NCBI GenBank assembly: GCA_902495985.1
Contig: CABUZF010000001.1
Span: forward strand, 1 to 37,149
Length of the DNA: 37,149 bases
Direction of reading: 5' to 3'
Origin: an uncultured Collinsella sp.
GTDB lineage: Bacteria > Actinomycetota > Coriobacteriia > Coriobacteriales > Coriobacteriaceae
A program made the translations under genes and the position numbers. Positions 22,083 through 30,430 of the stretch are shown piece after piece (the first letter of the stretch is position 1; every line of letters begins with the position of its first letter). The notes beneath the pieces were generated by a model. That model searched no databases. It was given only the letters and a program-made list of their open reading frames with translations, and had not been told where the DNA came from.

Positions 22083-23861
22083 CTAGTGTAGGTTCTCGCG
22101 GAGCCACTTGATGGCGCCAGCGGGGTCGCGGGTAAGGTCGATATATTCCTTGCCGCGCGGGGCGAGCAGCTTAATGCCCAGACGATCGGTGTCGGCCTTC
22201 ATGTCGTTGTAGTAGCTACGAACCTGCGGGGCGAGCACGATGACGTCGTACTGATCCATGATGGCAGTGTGCTGACCATAGGCGCCTGCGGAGGAAGCGA
22301 TGTCCTCTCCGGTCTGCGCAGCACCTTCCTTGATGGCGTTGGCAAGCATGGCAGAGGTGCCGGCGCCGGCGCACAGGACGAGGACCTTCAGGCCATCGAC
22401 GTCCTTCTTAGCGGACGCGTCGGCGGCGGGCTCGGGCTGGTCGGCAACAGGCTTGCTGTCGGCGGCAGCGGCGGTCGGCTCGACGGAAGCGGCGGTCTGC
22501 TCGGCAGCGGACGCAGAGGCGTTGGCGGCGATGGAAGCAGCACCATCGGACTCGAGACCCAGCTCGGCGGCGCGCTCGGCCTCCTGGTCGCAGAGCAGCT
22601 TATCGTATGCCTTCAAGAACGGCAGGTAGATGATGGCGTCCAGCAAGATGATGATCGCGACAAATACCAAGGCGATAAGCTGGAAGTTCGTGGTGATGAA
22701 AATGCCGATAGGGGCGGGGGTGGCCCAAGGCACCACGAAGGAGAAGCCGTTCATGCCCACGTTATCGATAAAGAACTTGGCAACACTTACGTTGACGCAG
22801 CCGGCGGCAACAAAGGGGACGAGCATGTAGGGGTTAAGGATCATCGGTGCGCCAAAGAGCAGCGGTTCGTTGACGGCGAAGGCAACAGGAACAATCGAGG
22901 CCTTACCGACGGCTTTGAGCTGCTTGGACTTCATAAAGAGAATCAGCAGAAGCGGCACGATGAACGTGGCGCCGGTGCCGCCGAACTCACCCACGAGCGA
23001 CATGTTAAAGGTGAGGGAGTGGGCGGGGTGGCCGCCTGCCAGCAGAACCTGCAGGTTCTCGGCCTGGTTGGCAAGACGGATGGGATCGATGCCCGGCTGG
23101 ACGATCGAGGGGCCGTGGACGCCGATAAACCAGAAGAACGCGGTGGCCGCCTGGATAAGGATAAGGCCAGGATAGGTTTCTGCGGCGGTGAAGAGCGGGG
23201 AGAGCAGTTTGATGAGCAACTCGGAGAACGGAACGCCCATGAGGTTGCGCACAACGACATCGACGATGCCGCAGATGATGACAGCACCGCCAAAGGGGAT
23301 GATGTCGCGGAAGTTCTGAGCGATGGCGCCCGGGACCTCCTTGGGCAGCTTAATGGTCAGATCGCGCGAGACGCAGAATTTGTAGACCCACACGGTAATG
23401 AACGCGGCGATATAGGCCGAGAACAGACCGCGCGTGCCCATGCTGGTGCAATCGAAGACCGAAAGTTCGGAGCCGTTGAACTTGGTGGTGAACTGCGTGA
23501 CTGCGAGCAGCAGCATGCTGCACTGGGCGGCCACCATGGTGGAACCGTCGTTGAGCACTTTGCCGGCGGGCATACGACGGTTCATGGATGCCGTGAAGTT
23601 TTTGGCAGTGGTGCCGGCAACCATGATGCCCATGACACCCATGGTGAAGTTGTACAGCTTGTTGCACCAGTCGATAAGCGGCTGGGGCAGCGTGATGCCG
23701 ACTACGCCGGGAAGGGTGGCAATGAGCAGAAAGATCGAAGAGGTGAGGACAATGGGCATGCACCCAAGGAATCCGTCCTTAATGGCCTGGAGGTAGACGT
23801 TCCTCGAGATCTTCTCAAAGAACGGTTGATGCTTTTCGAGCATCTTTACGATGGCGTCCAT
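22083..23861 (-). CDS. PTS lactose/cellobiose-family EIICB (LacE-type), cassette 1
   Basis: 592 residues. The EIIC domain (about 1-440) opens with MLEKHQPFFEKISRNVYLQAIKDGFLGCMPIVL and has about ten hydrophobic segments. The substrate-site motifs FIGVHGPSIVQPG and FAVNEPLLFGAPMILNPYMLVPF are typical. An Ala/Glu-rich linker (ASASAAEQTAASVEPTAAAA and on) joins it to a C-terminal EIIB domain with the phospho-Cys in VLVLCAGAGTS (Cys497). It transports and phosphorylates a beta-galactoside or similar disaccharide, receiving phosphate from a LacF-type EIIA, which is not in this operon. ATG has AAAGGAG upstream. A 24-bp palindrome (23963-23986) and a divergent LacI gene control it. Confidence 0.92.
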   Translation of the reverse strand: MDAIVKMLEKHQPFFEKISRNVYLQAIKDGFLGCMPIVLTSSIFLLIATLPGVVGITLPQPLIDWCNKLYNFTMGVMGIMVAGTTAKNFTASMNRRMPAGKVLNDGSTMVAAQCSMLLLAVTQFTTKFNGSELSVFDCTSMGTRGLFSAYIAAFITVWVYKFCVSRDLTIKLPKEVPGAIAQNFRDIIPFGGAVIICGIVDVVVRNLMGVPFSELLIKLLSPLFTAAETYPGLILIQAATAFFWFIGVHGPSIVQPGIDPIRLANQAENLQVLLAGGHPAHSLTFNMSLVGEFGGTGATFIVPLLLILFMKSKQLKAVGKASIVPVAFAVNEPLLFGAPMILNPYMLVPFVAAGCVNVSVAKFFIDNVGMNGFSFVVPWATPAPIGIFITTNFQLIALVFVAIIILLDAIIYLPFLKAYDKLLCDQEAERAAELGLESDGAASIAANASASAAEQTAASVEPTAAAADSKPVADQPEPAADASAKKDVDGLKVLVLCAGAGTSAMLANAIKEGAAQTGEDIASSAGAYGQHTAIMDQYDVIVLAPQVRSYYNDMKADTDRLGIKLLAPRGKEYIDLTRDPAGAIKWLRENLH

Positions 23862-23962
23862 AGAGCTCCTTTGCTGCTTGATGCGCGATGCATGTGGATG
23901 GAACTGGTCGTCGATGGATGGTCAGGACTGCCCGGAAACCTTCCTGTTTAAGGAAGGCATTG

Positions 23963-24000
23963 CGAAATGACAACGTTGTCATTTCGTTAATGACAACGTA
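23963..24000. promoter_or_regulatory. LacI-type operators of cassette 1
   Basis: A perfect 24-bp palindrome (23963-23986) is centred on ATGACAACGTTGTCAT, about 100 nt upstream of the EIICB start. A second half-site TGACAACGT follows at 23991-23999. A central CG with A/T-rich flanks is typical of LacI-family operators, and the divergent LacI gene is the obvious candidate binder. No similar palindrome is present at the other cassettes. Confidence 0.7.
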
Positions 24001-24041
24001 AGACATTTTTGGAAGAGCAACAAGGATTTAGGGGTGAGTGG

Positions 24042-24073
24042 TCGATATTGTCCGGTAAACGGTTGATTTATCA
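24042..24073 (+). promoter_or_regulatory. TCGATATTGT + CGGTAAACGGT element before the cassette 1 LacI gene
   Basis: TCGATATTGT (24042-24051) is followed directly by CGGTAAACGGT (24053-24063) and TGATTTATCA. The element abuts a weak -35-like TTGATT (24063-24068), with TATGCT at 24089-24094. The 21 nt from 24053 match those at 6463 in 20 positions. Candidate binding site of a shared regulator. Confidence 0.5.
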
Positions 24074-24136
24074 GTCAGGCAGGTAGTGTATGCTAGAACG
24101 CAAAAAGCAAGCGATGCAAAACCGACTGGAGAAGCA

Positions 24137-25147
24137 GTGGCAACGATGGACAAGAAAAACGTCTCGATGAACGATGTGGCGATTGCCGCGGGTGTTTCTC
24201 TCAAGACGGTTTCGCGTGTGATCAACGAGCCCGATAGCGTGCGAGAGTCGACACGCGATAAGGTTCATTCGGCCATGGAGGCGCTCGGGTTTCGAGCCAA
24301 CTTTGCCGCGCGTTCGCTCAAGTTGGGTCGTTACGGGTGCATCGGCGTCGTGCTGTTCCACTTGTCGGGCGGTGCCGTGGACATGATTGACGGTATCGCC
24401 GATGCCGCCGAAGAACGCGGCTTTGCGCTCACGATGATTAAGAAGCGCGCAGGGGAGAAGATGACCCTTGCCGATGCGGCGCGCAGGATGTCGCAGCTGC
24501 CTGTTGATGGCATGATCTTCAACCTGCGTCAGATGGTCGATGACTTTGATACCTTTGAGGCGCCGAAAGACCTCAAGACGGTGATTATCACACCGATGGA
24601 ACATCCTACCTGCTCCACCGTCAGTGACGACCAAGAGGGCGGCGCGCGCATGGCGTGCGAGTACTTCTTGGATCATGGTCACAAGAACGTGTATTTCGTT
24701 TCGGGTAAGAAAGAGTCGCTGTCGAGCCAGTGCCGTATGAAAGGTTGGCGTGCGGCACTCGAGGCGCGTGGCATTGAGCCGCCCGAGCCTCTGCAAGGCG
24801 ATTGGAATGCGGATAGTGGCTATGCCGCGGGCCTTGTGCTTGCCGATAAACCCGATTGTACGGCGGTCCTCGCCGCTAACGACTGCATGGCAAACGGCGT
24901 GATGATGGCTCTACGTGATAAAGGGCTCAGTGTGCCCAATGATGTGTCCGTGATCGGCTTCGACGATGAGCTCTATAAGACGATTCCCAACTCGATTCTG
25001 ACGTCGGTGAAGTTTCGCCACCGCGAGCTGGGCGTCCGTGCGCTCAACGAGGTCGTCGCGGGTCTGGAAGCTCCGAGCTCCAGAAGCCGTACGCTCGTCT
25101 CGGGCGTGTTGGTCGAGCGTTCCAGCGTAAAGGACTTGCGGGCGTAG
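24137..25147 (+). CDS. LacI family transcriptional regulator, cassette 1
   Basis: 336 residues from GTG 24137, chosen because GGAG lies five nt upstream; ATG 24146, three codons on, is the alternative. The helix-turn-helix VSMNDVAIAAGVSLKTVSRVINEPDSV at the N-terminus is classic LacI, followed by the hinge helix (ARSLKLGRYGCIGV). The periplasmic-binding-like effector domain follows, with the C-terminal signature LAANDCMANGVMMALRDKGLSVPNDVSVIGFDDE. It is divergent from the cassette 1 operon and probably represses it through the TGACAACGTTGTCA palindrome, with the transported or phosphorylated galactoside as inducer. The three LacI proteins of the window share layout and clearly are paralogs. 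Confidence 0.92.
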   Translation: MATMDKKNVSMNDVAIAAGVSLKTVSRVINEPDSVRESTRDKVHSAMEALGFRANFAARSLKLGRYGCIGVVLFHLSGGAVDMIDGIADAAEERGFALTMIKKRAGEKMTLADAARRMSQLPVDGMIFNLRQMVDDFDTFEAPKDLKTVIITPMEHPTCSTVSDDQEGGARMACEYFLDHGHKNVYFVSGKKESLSSQCRMKGWRAALEARGIEPPEPLQGDWNADSGYAAGLVLADKPDCTAVLAANDCMANGVMMALRDKGLSVPNDVSVIGFDDELYKTIPNSILTSVKFRHRELGVRALNEVVAGLEAPSSRSRTLVSGVLVERSSVKDLRA

Positions 25148-25169
25148 ACGTGCTCGGCCTATTCCGTTT

Positions 25170-25306
25170 GTCTCGATCTGTAACAACTAGACGGTCAAAA
25201 GTGGTCTACATGTTACAGATTGAGATTTTCGGCTTGGCCTGTGCGTTCATCTCGATCTGTAACAGCTAGGACCGAAAAACTCGGCTAGATGTTACAGATT
25301 GAGATG
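25170..25306. repeat. Cluster B: two copies of the 57-bp palindromic repeat
   Basis: Copies at 25170-25226 (middle type AGACGGTCAAAAG) and 25248-25306 (middle type AGGACCGAAAAACTCG), starts 78 nt apart. Arms are TCTCGATCTGTAACA and TGTTACAGATTGAGA. The cluster lies between the cassette 1 LacI stop and the cassette 2 terminator. Confidence 0.88.
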
Positions 25307-25326
25307 AACAGGAGGACGGGTGCGGT

Positions 25327-25372
25327 CTAAACAAAATGGCCCGCGCATCACACATCGATGCACGGGCCATTT
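25327..25372 (-). terminator. Terminator of cassette 2
   Basis: AAATGGCCCG (25334-25343) pairs with CGGGCCATTT (25363-25372), and after one mismatch GCAT pairs with ATGC. On the minus strand it is followed by TGTTTAG. It lies 32 nt after the EIICB stop. Confidence 0.75.
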
Positions 25373-25404
25373 ATTGTCTGCAAGCGGCAGGTGGTGTCAG
25401 CGTC

Positions 25405-27165
25405 TTATGCCTCGAGGTTTTCCTCGATCCAGGCGACGGCACCCTTGGGATCCTTAGTGAGGTCGATGTACTGTTTGCCCTTGGGCGACAGCAGCGTGAT
25501 GCCCAGGCGGTCGGTGTCGGCCTTCATCTCGTTGTAATAGGTGCGAACCTGCGGAGCCAGGACGATGACGTTGTACTGGTCCATGATGGCGTAGTGGCTG
25601 CCGTAGGCACCGGCGTTGGCGGTAATGTCGATGCCCAGCTCGTCGGCGCCTTCCTTAAGCGCGTTGGCGAGCAGTGCAGAGGTGCCGGCGCCAGCGCACA
25701 GAACCAGAACCCTCAGATCCTTGCCCTTAAGGGCGGACGGAGCTGCGGAGGCCTCAGTGGCAGAAGCGGTCTCGACAACAGGAGCCTCAACGGCGGGGGC
25801 GGCAGCGGTCTTGACGGCCTTGGTCTCCTCGGCCTCTTCTTCGGCCAGGGTCTCGGCCTCCTGCTTGCACAGGACGTTGTCGTAGGCCTTGCAGAACGGG
25901 TAGTAGATCAAGAAGTCAACGACCAGCAGGACGACAACCAGGACCAGAGAGATCGGCTGGAAGTTGGTGTCGATGAAGGTGCCGATCGGTCCGGGGAGTG
26001 CCCACGGCATGGCATAGATAAAGCCGTTCATGCCCAAAAAGTCGATGAAGAACTTACCAATGAGGACGTTGGCCACGGGGGCAAACAGGAACGGGATCAG
26101 GAAGTACGGGTTGAGGATGATGGGCGCGGCGAACAGCAGCGGCTCGTTGACGGCGAACATCACGGGCACGACAGAGGCTTTGCCGACGGCCTTGAGCTGC
26201 TTGGAGCGCATAAAGAGCAGGAAGATGATCGGGACAATGAACGTGGCGCCGGTGCCGCCGAGTTCGCCGATGTAGTTACCGAAGTTTTCGGTCAGGGCGA
26301 GGGCGGGGTGACCGCCGGCCTGCAGCGTGGCGAGGTTGGTGGTGATGTTGCCAAACAGCGCGGCGTTGAGGGCAGGCTTAACGACCGAGGGGCCGTGGAT
26401 GCCCATGAACCAGAACAGCGGGATCATGAACCAGATGAGGGCGAGGCCGGCGTAGGAATCGGCAGCGGCGAACAGCGGGCTCACCAGCGTGGAGATGACG
26501 TTGGCAAACGGGACGGCCAAGCAGGTGCGGCAGATAACGTCGATGACGGCGACAAACAGGATGGAGAAGCTGAAGGCGAAGATGTCGCGGAAGTTCTGGG
26601 CGATGGCGCCGGGGACTTCTTTGGGCAGCTTGATGGTGATGTCTCGCTTAATGCAGAAGGCATAGATGTTGACCGTGGCAAATGCGGCGACAAAGGAGCT
26701 CAGCAGGCCCTTGGTGCCCATGTTGTCGGTAAAGAACACCGAGACATCGGCGCCGTCGATCTTGGCACTCGTCTGGGTAACGGCCAAGATGAGCATAGCG
26801 CACATGGCGGCGACCATGGTGCTCGTGGCGTTGATGGCCTTGCCGGCAGGCATGCGGCGGTTCTTGGAGCCGGTCAGCGCGCTTGCGGTGGTGCCGGCGA
26901 CCATGATGCCCACGACGCCCATCGTGAAGTTGTAAACCTTGTTGCAGAAGTTCACGACGTCGACGTTCCACCAGTCGGGCAGCGTAAAGCCGCCGACCGT
27001 GGCGACAACGCCCGGCAGGGTCGAAATAAGCAGGAAGACAGAAGAAGACAGGATAATGGGCATTGCTGCCAAAAAGCCGTCTTTAATGGCCTGAAGGTAG
27101 ATGTTCTTAGAGACCTTGTCGAAGTACGGCTGACCTTTCTCCAAGAACTTAACGATCGATTCCAT
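25405..27165 (-). CDS. PTS lactose/cellobiose-family EIICB (LacE-type), cassette 2
   Basis: 586 residues. EIIC starts with FLEKGQPYFDKVSKNIYLQAIKDGFLAAMPIIL and contains FWFMGIHGPSVVKPA and FAVNEPLLFAAPIILNPYFLIPF. The EIIB domain has the phospho-Cys in VLVLCAGAGTS (Cys490), after an Ala/Val/Glu-rich linker. It resembles the cassette 1 protein more than cassette 3 in the EIIB region (YAIMDQYNVIVLAPQVRTYYNEMKADTDRLGI). It is the second gene of its operon, behind the glycosidase, which is the reverse of cassettes 1 and 3. The 176-nt gap to the glycosidase contains a hairpin. AGAGGAG ribosome site. It needs an external EIIA. Confidence 0.92.
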   Translation of the reverse strand: MESIVKFLEKGQPYFDKVSKNIYLQAIKDGFLAAMPIILSSSVFLLISTLPGVVATVGGFTLPDWWNVDVVNFCNKVYNFTMGVVGIMVAGTTASALTGSKNRRMPAGKAINATSTMVAAMCAMLILAVTQTSAKIDGADVSVFFTDNMGTKGLLSSFVAAFATVNIYAFCIKRDITIKLPKEVPGAIAQNFRDIFAFSFSILFVAVIDVICRTCLAVPFANVISTLVSPLFAAADSYAGLALIWFMIPLFWFMGIHGPSVVKPALNAALFGNITTNLATLQAGGHPALALTENFGNYIGELGGTGATFIVPIIFLLFMRSKQLKAVGKASVVPVMFAVNEPLLFAAPIILNPYFLIPFLFAPVANVLIGKFFIDFLGMNGFIYAMPWALPGPIGTFIDTNFQPISLVLVVVLLVVDFLIYYPFCKAYDNVLCKQEAETLAEEEAEETKAVKTAAAPAVEAPVVETASATEASAAPSALKGKDLRVLVLCAGAGTSALLANALKEGADELGIDITANAGAYGSHYAIMDQYNVIVLAPQVRTYYNEMKADTDRLGITLLSPKGKQYIDLTKDPKGAVAWIEENLEA

Positions 27166-27278
27166 AGTTCACGCTCCTCTTTGCATGAAATCTTAATGGC
27201 ATGGACGTTGAAAACCTATATGGTCTCCCGCTTGCTAAAAGCCCGGGTGCAGGCGGGGCCGGTCCCAGGGGGAGAGAG

Positions 27279-27315
27279 GGGAGCGGCTGGGTTTGTATCG
27301 CATAGGGCCGCTCCC
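27279..27315 (-). promoter_or_regulatory. Intercistronic hairpin in cassette 2
   Basis: GGGAGCGGC (27279-27287) pairs perfectly with GCCGCTCCC (27307-27315), with a 19-nt loop. No T-run follows on the minus strand. It sits between the glycosidase stop and the EIICB start, like the hairpins in cassettes 1 and 3. Confidence 0.5.
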
Positions 27316-27341
27316 TTCTCGGGGGAAAGCGAGGCGATGCG

Positions 27342-28784
27342 CTACTGCGCGTCCGCCATAGTGTCGGCGAGCTCCTTGTACCAGAGTGCCGACTGCTTGA
27401 TGTAGCGTTTTTGCGTGTCGAAGTCGATGTAGAACAGGCCGTAGCGCTTGTTATAGCCATTGGCCCACGAGAACTGGTCCTGCAGGCTCCAGATAAAGTA
27501 GCCCTGGACGTCGACGCCCTCGGCGCGCGCCTGGAGCACCTTCTCCATGTGCTGGTCGACAAAGTCGATGCGCTCGGGATCGGCGACGATGCCGTTTGCG
27601 TCGGGCTCGGGGTCCTTGTGGCCCAGGCCGTTTTCGGTGATATAGATGACGGGGAGGTTGGGATAGGTGGCGCTGATGTGCTTGAGCGTGTCGTAGAGGC
27701 CTTGCGGGTAGATGAGCCAATCCCAGTCGGTGGTGGGGATACCCGGCATATCGACCTGCTGCCCGACGCCCTTAAACTTAAAGCACGAGGTGCCCTTGTC
27801 TCCGGTGCCGTTAAAGCTGTTGGTGGACTCGCCATCGTAGGCGGCGATAAACGCCGACTGATAGTAGTTGAGGCCGAACATATCGTTGCGGGGCGCCGCC
27901 TTGGCGAGCTCCTCCATGTCGCTGTCCTCAACCGTAAGCGTGGCGTTGTTGGCACGCAGAATCTCGTTGATGAGTGAGAGGGTGCGCGCGGAGTAGTGAC
28001 CCAGGAAGGCGCCGTCCATGATGAAGTCGGTGTAGAAGGCGTTGTACAGGTCGGCGGCGTGCTGGTCGGCGGGCGAGTCTGTGGCAGGATATGCCGGCGT
28101 CAGGACGTTGACCATGCCAATGCGTCCGCCCAGGTGCTCGGTCTCGTCAAGATCCTTATACAGGTTGACGGCGCGGGCGTGGGCAACGAGCTCGTTGTGC
28201 TGGCTCTGGATGCCGCTCGTCACATCAAAGTGATGGTTGGGCGGGAAGTTGCCTTGGATGTATTGGGAGTGCGAGAGGCTGATGAGCTCGTTGATGGTGA
28301 ACCAATTCTTGACCTCGCGGAACTCGCGGAAGCAGAACTCGGCATAGCGCACATAGGCGTCGACGGTCTTGCGGTTGAGCCAGTCGCCCTGGTTGAACAG
28401 GGCGGCGGGGGAGTCAAAGTGATGCAGGGACACATAGGGCTCGACGCCATACTTTTTGCAGCAGGCGAACAGCTCGTGGTAGTGCTTAACGCCCTCGGCG
28501 AGGGGCTCGGCATCGTCGCCGTTGGGGAAGATGCGGGTCCAGGCGATGGACACACGGATGGCGTTGAGTCCATGCTCGGCAGAAAGGCGGATATCCTCCT
28601 CGTAGCGGTTGTAGAAATCACTGGCCGGGTCGGGCAAAAAGCGACCCTGGGCGACAAGGTAATCGTCCCACATGGTCTTACCCTTGCCTGCCACCTTCGT
28701 GGAACCTTCCGTTTGGTACGCGGCGGTTGCGGCGCCCCAAACAAAGCCCTTCGGCAGCTGCTGTACGCGGTTTAGCAAAGACAT
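27342..28784 (-). CDS. GH1 6-phospho-beta-galactosidase-like enzyme, cassette 2
   Basis: 480 residues from the ATG at 28782-28784, with GAGAGG about 10 nt upstream; an ATG two codons earlier (28790) is only 4 nt from it. Catalytic residues are the Glu of WFTINEL and the Glu of YITENGLGHKD. The phosphate triad Ser-Lys-Tyr and the Trp typical of LacG are kept in FSWANGYNKRYG. It is the most diverged of the three glycosidases (start QLPKGFVWGAATAAYQTEGSTK, TINE instead of TFNE), so a different phospho-beta-glycoside is likely. It is the first gene of its operon, under the GCACGT-type operators and divergent from the cassette 2 LacI gene. Confidence 0.88.
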   Translation of the reverse strand: MSLLNRVQQLPKGFVWGAATAAYQTEGSTKVAGKGKTMWDDYLVAQGRFLPDPASDFYNRYEEDIRLSAEHGLNAIRVSIAWTRIFPNGDDAEPLAEGVKHYHELFACCKKYGVEPYVSLHHFDSPAALFNQGDWLNRKTVDAYVRYAEFCFREFREVKNWFTINELISLSHSQYIQGNFPPNHHFDVTSGIQSQHNELVAHARAVNLYKDLDETEHLGGRIGMVNVLTPAYPATDSPADQHAADLYNAFYTDFIMDGAFLGHYSARTLSLINEILRANNATLTVEDSDMEELAKAAPRNDMFGLNYYQSAFIAAYDGESTNSFNGTGDKGTSCFKFKGVGQQVDMPGIPTTDWDWLIYPQGLYDTLKHISATYPNLPVIYITENGLGHKDPEPDANGIVADPERIDFVDQHMEKVLQARAEGVDVQGYFIWSLQDQFSWANGYNKRYGLFYIDFDTQKRYIKQSALWYKELADTMADAQ

Positions 28785-28810
28785 ATGCATACACCCTCTC
28801 GTCTCGCTGT

Positions 28811-28820
28811 TCGATATTGT
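28811..28820. promoter_or_regulatory. TCGATATTGT motif upstream of cassette 2 glycosidase
   Basis: The 10-mer TCGATATTGT also occurs at 24042-24051 and 35109-35118, in all three cases between a sugar gene and a CGGTRARCGGT element or its half-site. Here it lies in the leader of the glycosidase gene. Meaning unknown. Confidence 0.35.
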
Positions 28821-28902
28821 GCGTTTGCGCTCAGGAGGCTCCCTGGTTAGCGTTCAGCGGTGAAAAAGCCCGATAAACACTATCTTAAAATGATTAGAAC
28901 CA

Positions 28903-28942
28903 AAATGAGCACGTGAACATTTGACAATAAGCACGTTAACAT
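28903..28942. promoter_or_regulatory. LacI-type operators of cassette 2
   Basis: Two direct repeats, GCACGTGAACAT (28909-28920) and GCACGTTAACAT (28931-28942), are 22 nt apart, two helical turns. The first is part of the imperfect palindrome AAATGAGCACGTGAACATTT (28903-28922). They lie between the divergent glycosidase and LacI genes and differ from the operators of the other two cassettes. Confidence 0.6.
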
Positions 28943-29001
28943 CCGGCTGGGATGTATAGAAACAAAACAACTTCAAACAGCCGCGAACGGTTGTATTTGT
29001 T

Positions 29002-29047
29002 CGGTAAGCGGTTTTGATTGACAGAAGTTTTCATGTTGTGGTATATG
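29002..29047 (+). promoter_or_regulatory. Promoter of the cassette 2 LacI gene with CGGTAAGCGGT element
   Basis: CGGTAAGCGGT (29002-29012) directly precedes TTGACA (29018-29023), with TATATG (29042-29047) after 18 nt. A good sigma-70-type promoter whose upstream edge is covered by the recurring element. Confidence 0.6.
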
Positions 29048-29125
29048 GCTCGGGTATCATGAGCACGTTATCAATGTATGTACGATGCGCCATGGGCGCG
29101 GGGAATAGTTGGGAAGCAGGTTAGC

Positions 29126-30163
29126 GTGGAAGGCATGGCTCAGCAGACAAGGAATGGTCATTCGGCGAGCGCGGCAGAGGTTGCGGCGCTCGCTGGCGTG
29201 AGCCGCCAGACTGTGTCTCGCGTGGTCAACGGTATGCCCAACGTGACGGAAAAGACGCGCAAGCGTGTGCTGGCCGCCATGGAAGAGCTGGGCTTTCGTC
29301 CCAATTTTGCTGGAGCGGCGTTGCGCGGCGGGTCGTATCGTTCTATTGGCCTGTGCATGTACAACATCACACGTGTCGGTAACCTGGCGACGCTCGAGGG
29401 TATCATGCAAGCGGCGCGCGAGCACGATTTTGCCGTCACTATGATCGAGATGGGCGGCGACAAGCCCTATACACTTGCCGATGCCTCGCGCCGCATGGTC
29501 GAGCGACCCGTCGACGGCATGATTCTCAACATGAACCGCATGGCTCCCGATTTTGAGGAGTTTGTTCCCCAGCCGGGAGTGCGAACGGTCATCCTGTCCA
29601 TGTATGCGCATCCGCGCTGCACGACGATCGACTCCGACCAGTATGGTTCGTGCGAGCTGTTGACCAATTATCTGCTGGAACATGGTCACTCGAATATGCG
29701 GTTTGTGGCGGGTCCGGAAAACTCGATTTCCTCGCGTTTTCGTGAGGCCGGTTGGCGCGATACGCTGGGTCGTGCTCATGTCGATGCCGCTCCGATGCTG
29801 CGTGGCGATTGGAGTGCGGACAGTGGGTACGCCATGGGCGAGCGGATTGCGGCCGAGGTGCTTGCCGGCGGGTCGCAGGCGCCGACTGCCGTGCTTGCGG
29901 CAAATGACCAGATGGCGCTGGGCGTTATCGCCGCGCTCGAGAACGCGGGCCTGTCCGTGCCCGACGACGTGAGCGTGGTTGGTATCGACGACGCACTCGA
30001 GGGACTTGTTCCTCACAATCGGCTGACGACGCTGCGATTTGATTTGCGCGGTGTCGGTAAGCTTGCGTTTGAGGCGGCGATTGGAGAGAGCTCGTCTATC
30101 GAGGCGATTCATGTGCCGAGTACGCTGGTCGAACGCTCGACTGTTAGGGACATACGGGGTTAG
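29126..30163 (+). CDS. LacI family transcriptional regulator, cassette 2
   Basis: 345 residues from GTG 29126 (AGG 7 nt upstream); ATG 29135 is the alternative start and has GGAAGG too close to it. The HTH is SAAEVAALAGVSRQTVSRVVNGMPNVTEKTRKRV, the hinge region AGAALRGGSYRSIGL, and the effector domain ends with LAANDQMALGVIAALENAGLSVPDDVSVVGIDDAL. It is divergent from cassette 2 and probably binds the paired GCACGTKAACAT sites. Its HTH recognition helix (SRQTVSRV) differs from those of cassette 1 (SLKTVSRV) and cassette 3 (SEQTVSRT) at the first positions, in keeping with different operators. Confidence 0.91.
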   Translation: MEGMAQQTRNGHSASAAEVAALAGVSRQTVSRVVNGMPNVTEKTRKRVLAAMEELGFRPNFAGAALRGGSYRSIGLCMYNITRVGNLATLEGIMQAAREHDFAVTMIEMGGDKPYTLADASRRMVERPVDGMILNMNRMAPDFEEFVPQPGVRTVILSMYAHPRCTTIDSDQYGSCELLTNYLLEHGHSNMRFVAGPENSISSRFREAGWRDTLGRAHVDAAPMLRGDWSADSGYAMGERIAAEVLAGGSQAPTAVLAANDQMALGVIAALENAGLSVPDDVSVVGIDDALEGLVPHNRLTTLRFDLRGVGKLAFEAAIGESSSIEAIHVPSTLVERSTVRDIRG

Positions 30164-30177
30164 GTCCTACTCCGTTT

Positions 30178-30314
30178 GTCTCGATTTGTAACAGGTAGAC
30201 GGTCAAAAGCGGGCTACGTGTTACAGATTTAGATTCTTCGGAAAGAGCAATCCTGTTCGTCTCAATCTGTAACAGCTAGGACCAAAAAACTCGGCTAGAT
30301 GTTACAGATCGAGA
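30178..30314. repeat. Cluster C: two copies of the 57-bp palindromic repeat
   Basis: Copies at 30178-30233 (middle type AGACGGTCAAAAG) and 30258-30314 (middle type AGGACCAAAAAACTCG), starts 80 nt apart. The order of the two types is the same as in cluster B. It lies between the cassette 2 LacI stop and the cassette 3 terminator. Confidence 0.88.
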
Positions 30315-30335
30315 CAAACGGCTCCCGACCAGCCC

Positions 30336-30384
30336 AAAAACAAAAAGACCGGGGGCGGCGCGCCGTGTGACGTGCCGCCCCCGG
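30336..30384 (-). terminator. Terminator of cassette 3
   Basis: CCGGGGGCGGC (30349-30359) pairs perfectly with GCCGCCCCCGG (30374-30384). On the minus strand it is followed by TCTTTTTGTTTTTGG. It lies 46 nt after the glycosidase stop. Confidence 0.85.
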
Positions 30385-30430
30385 CTGAGAAATGGGGACA
30401 GGTTGTGTGAGCGGGCAACCCCGCCAGCCA

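Noticed and set aside
22269..23951. Long open frame (about 560 codons) on the + strand opposite the cassette 1 EIICB gene
   Set aside because: It is the antisense of a clear LacE-type gene. The Gly/Asp/His/Glu-rich product has no family features and results from the strong GC bias at third positions. The same applies to the long + strand frames at 20474-22111, 25336-27405, 30392-31888 and 32126-33781.
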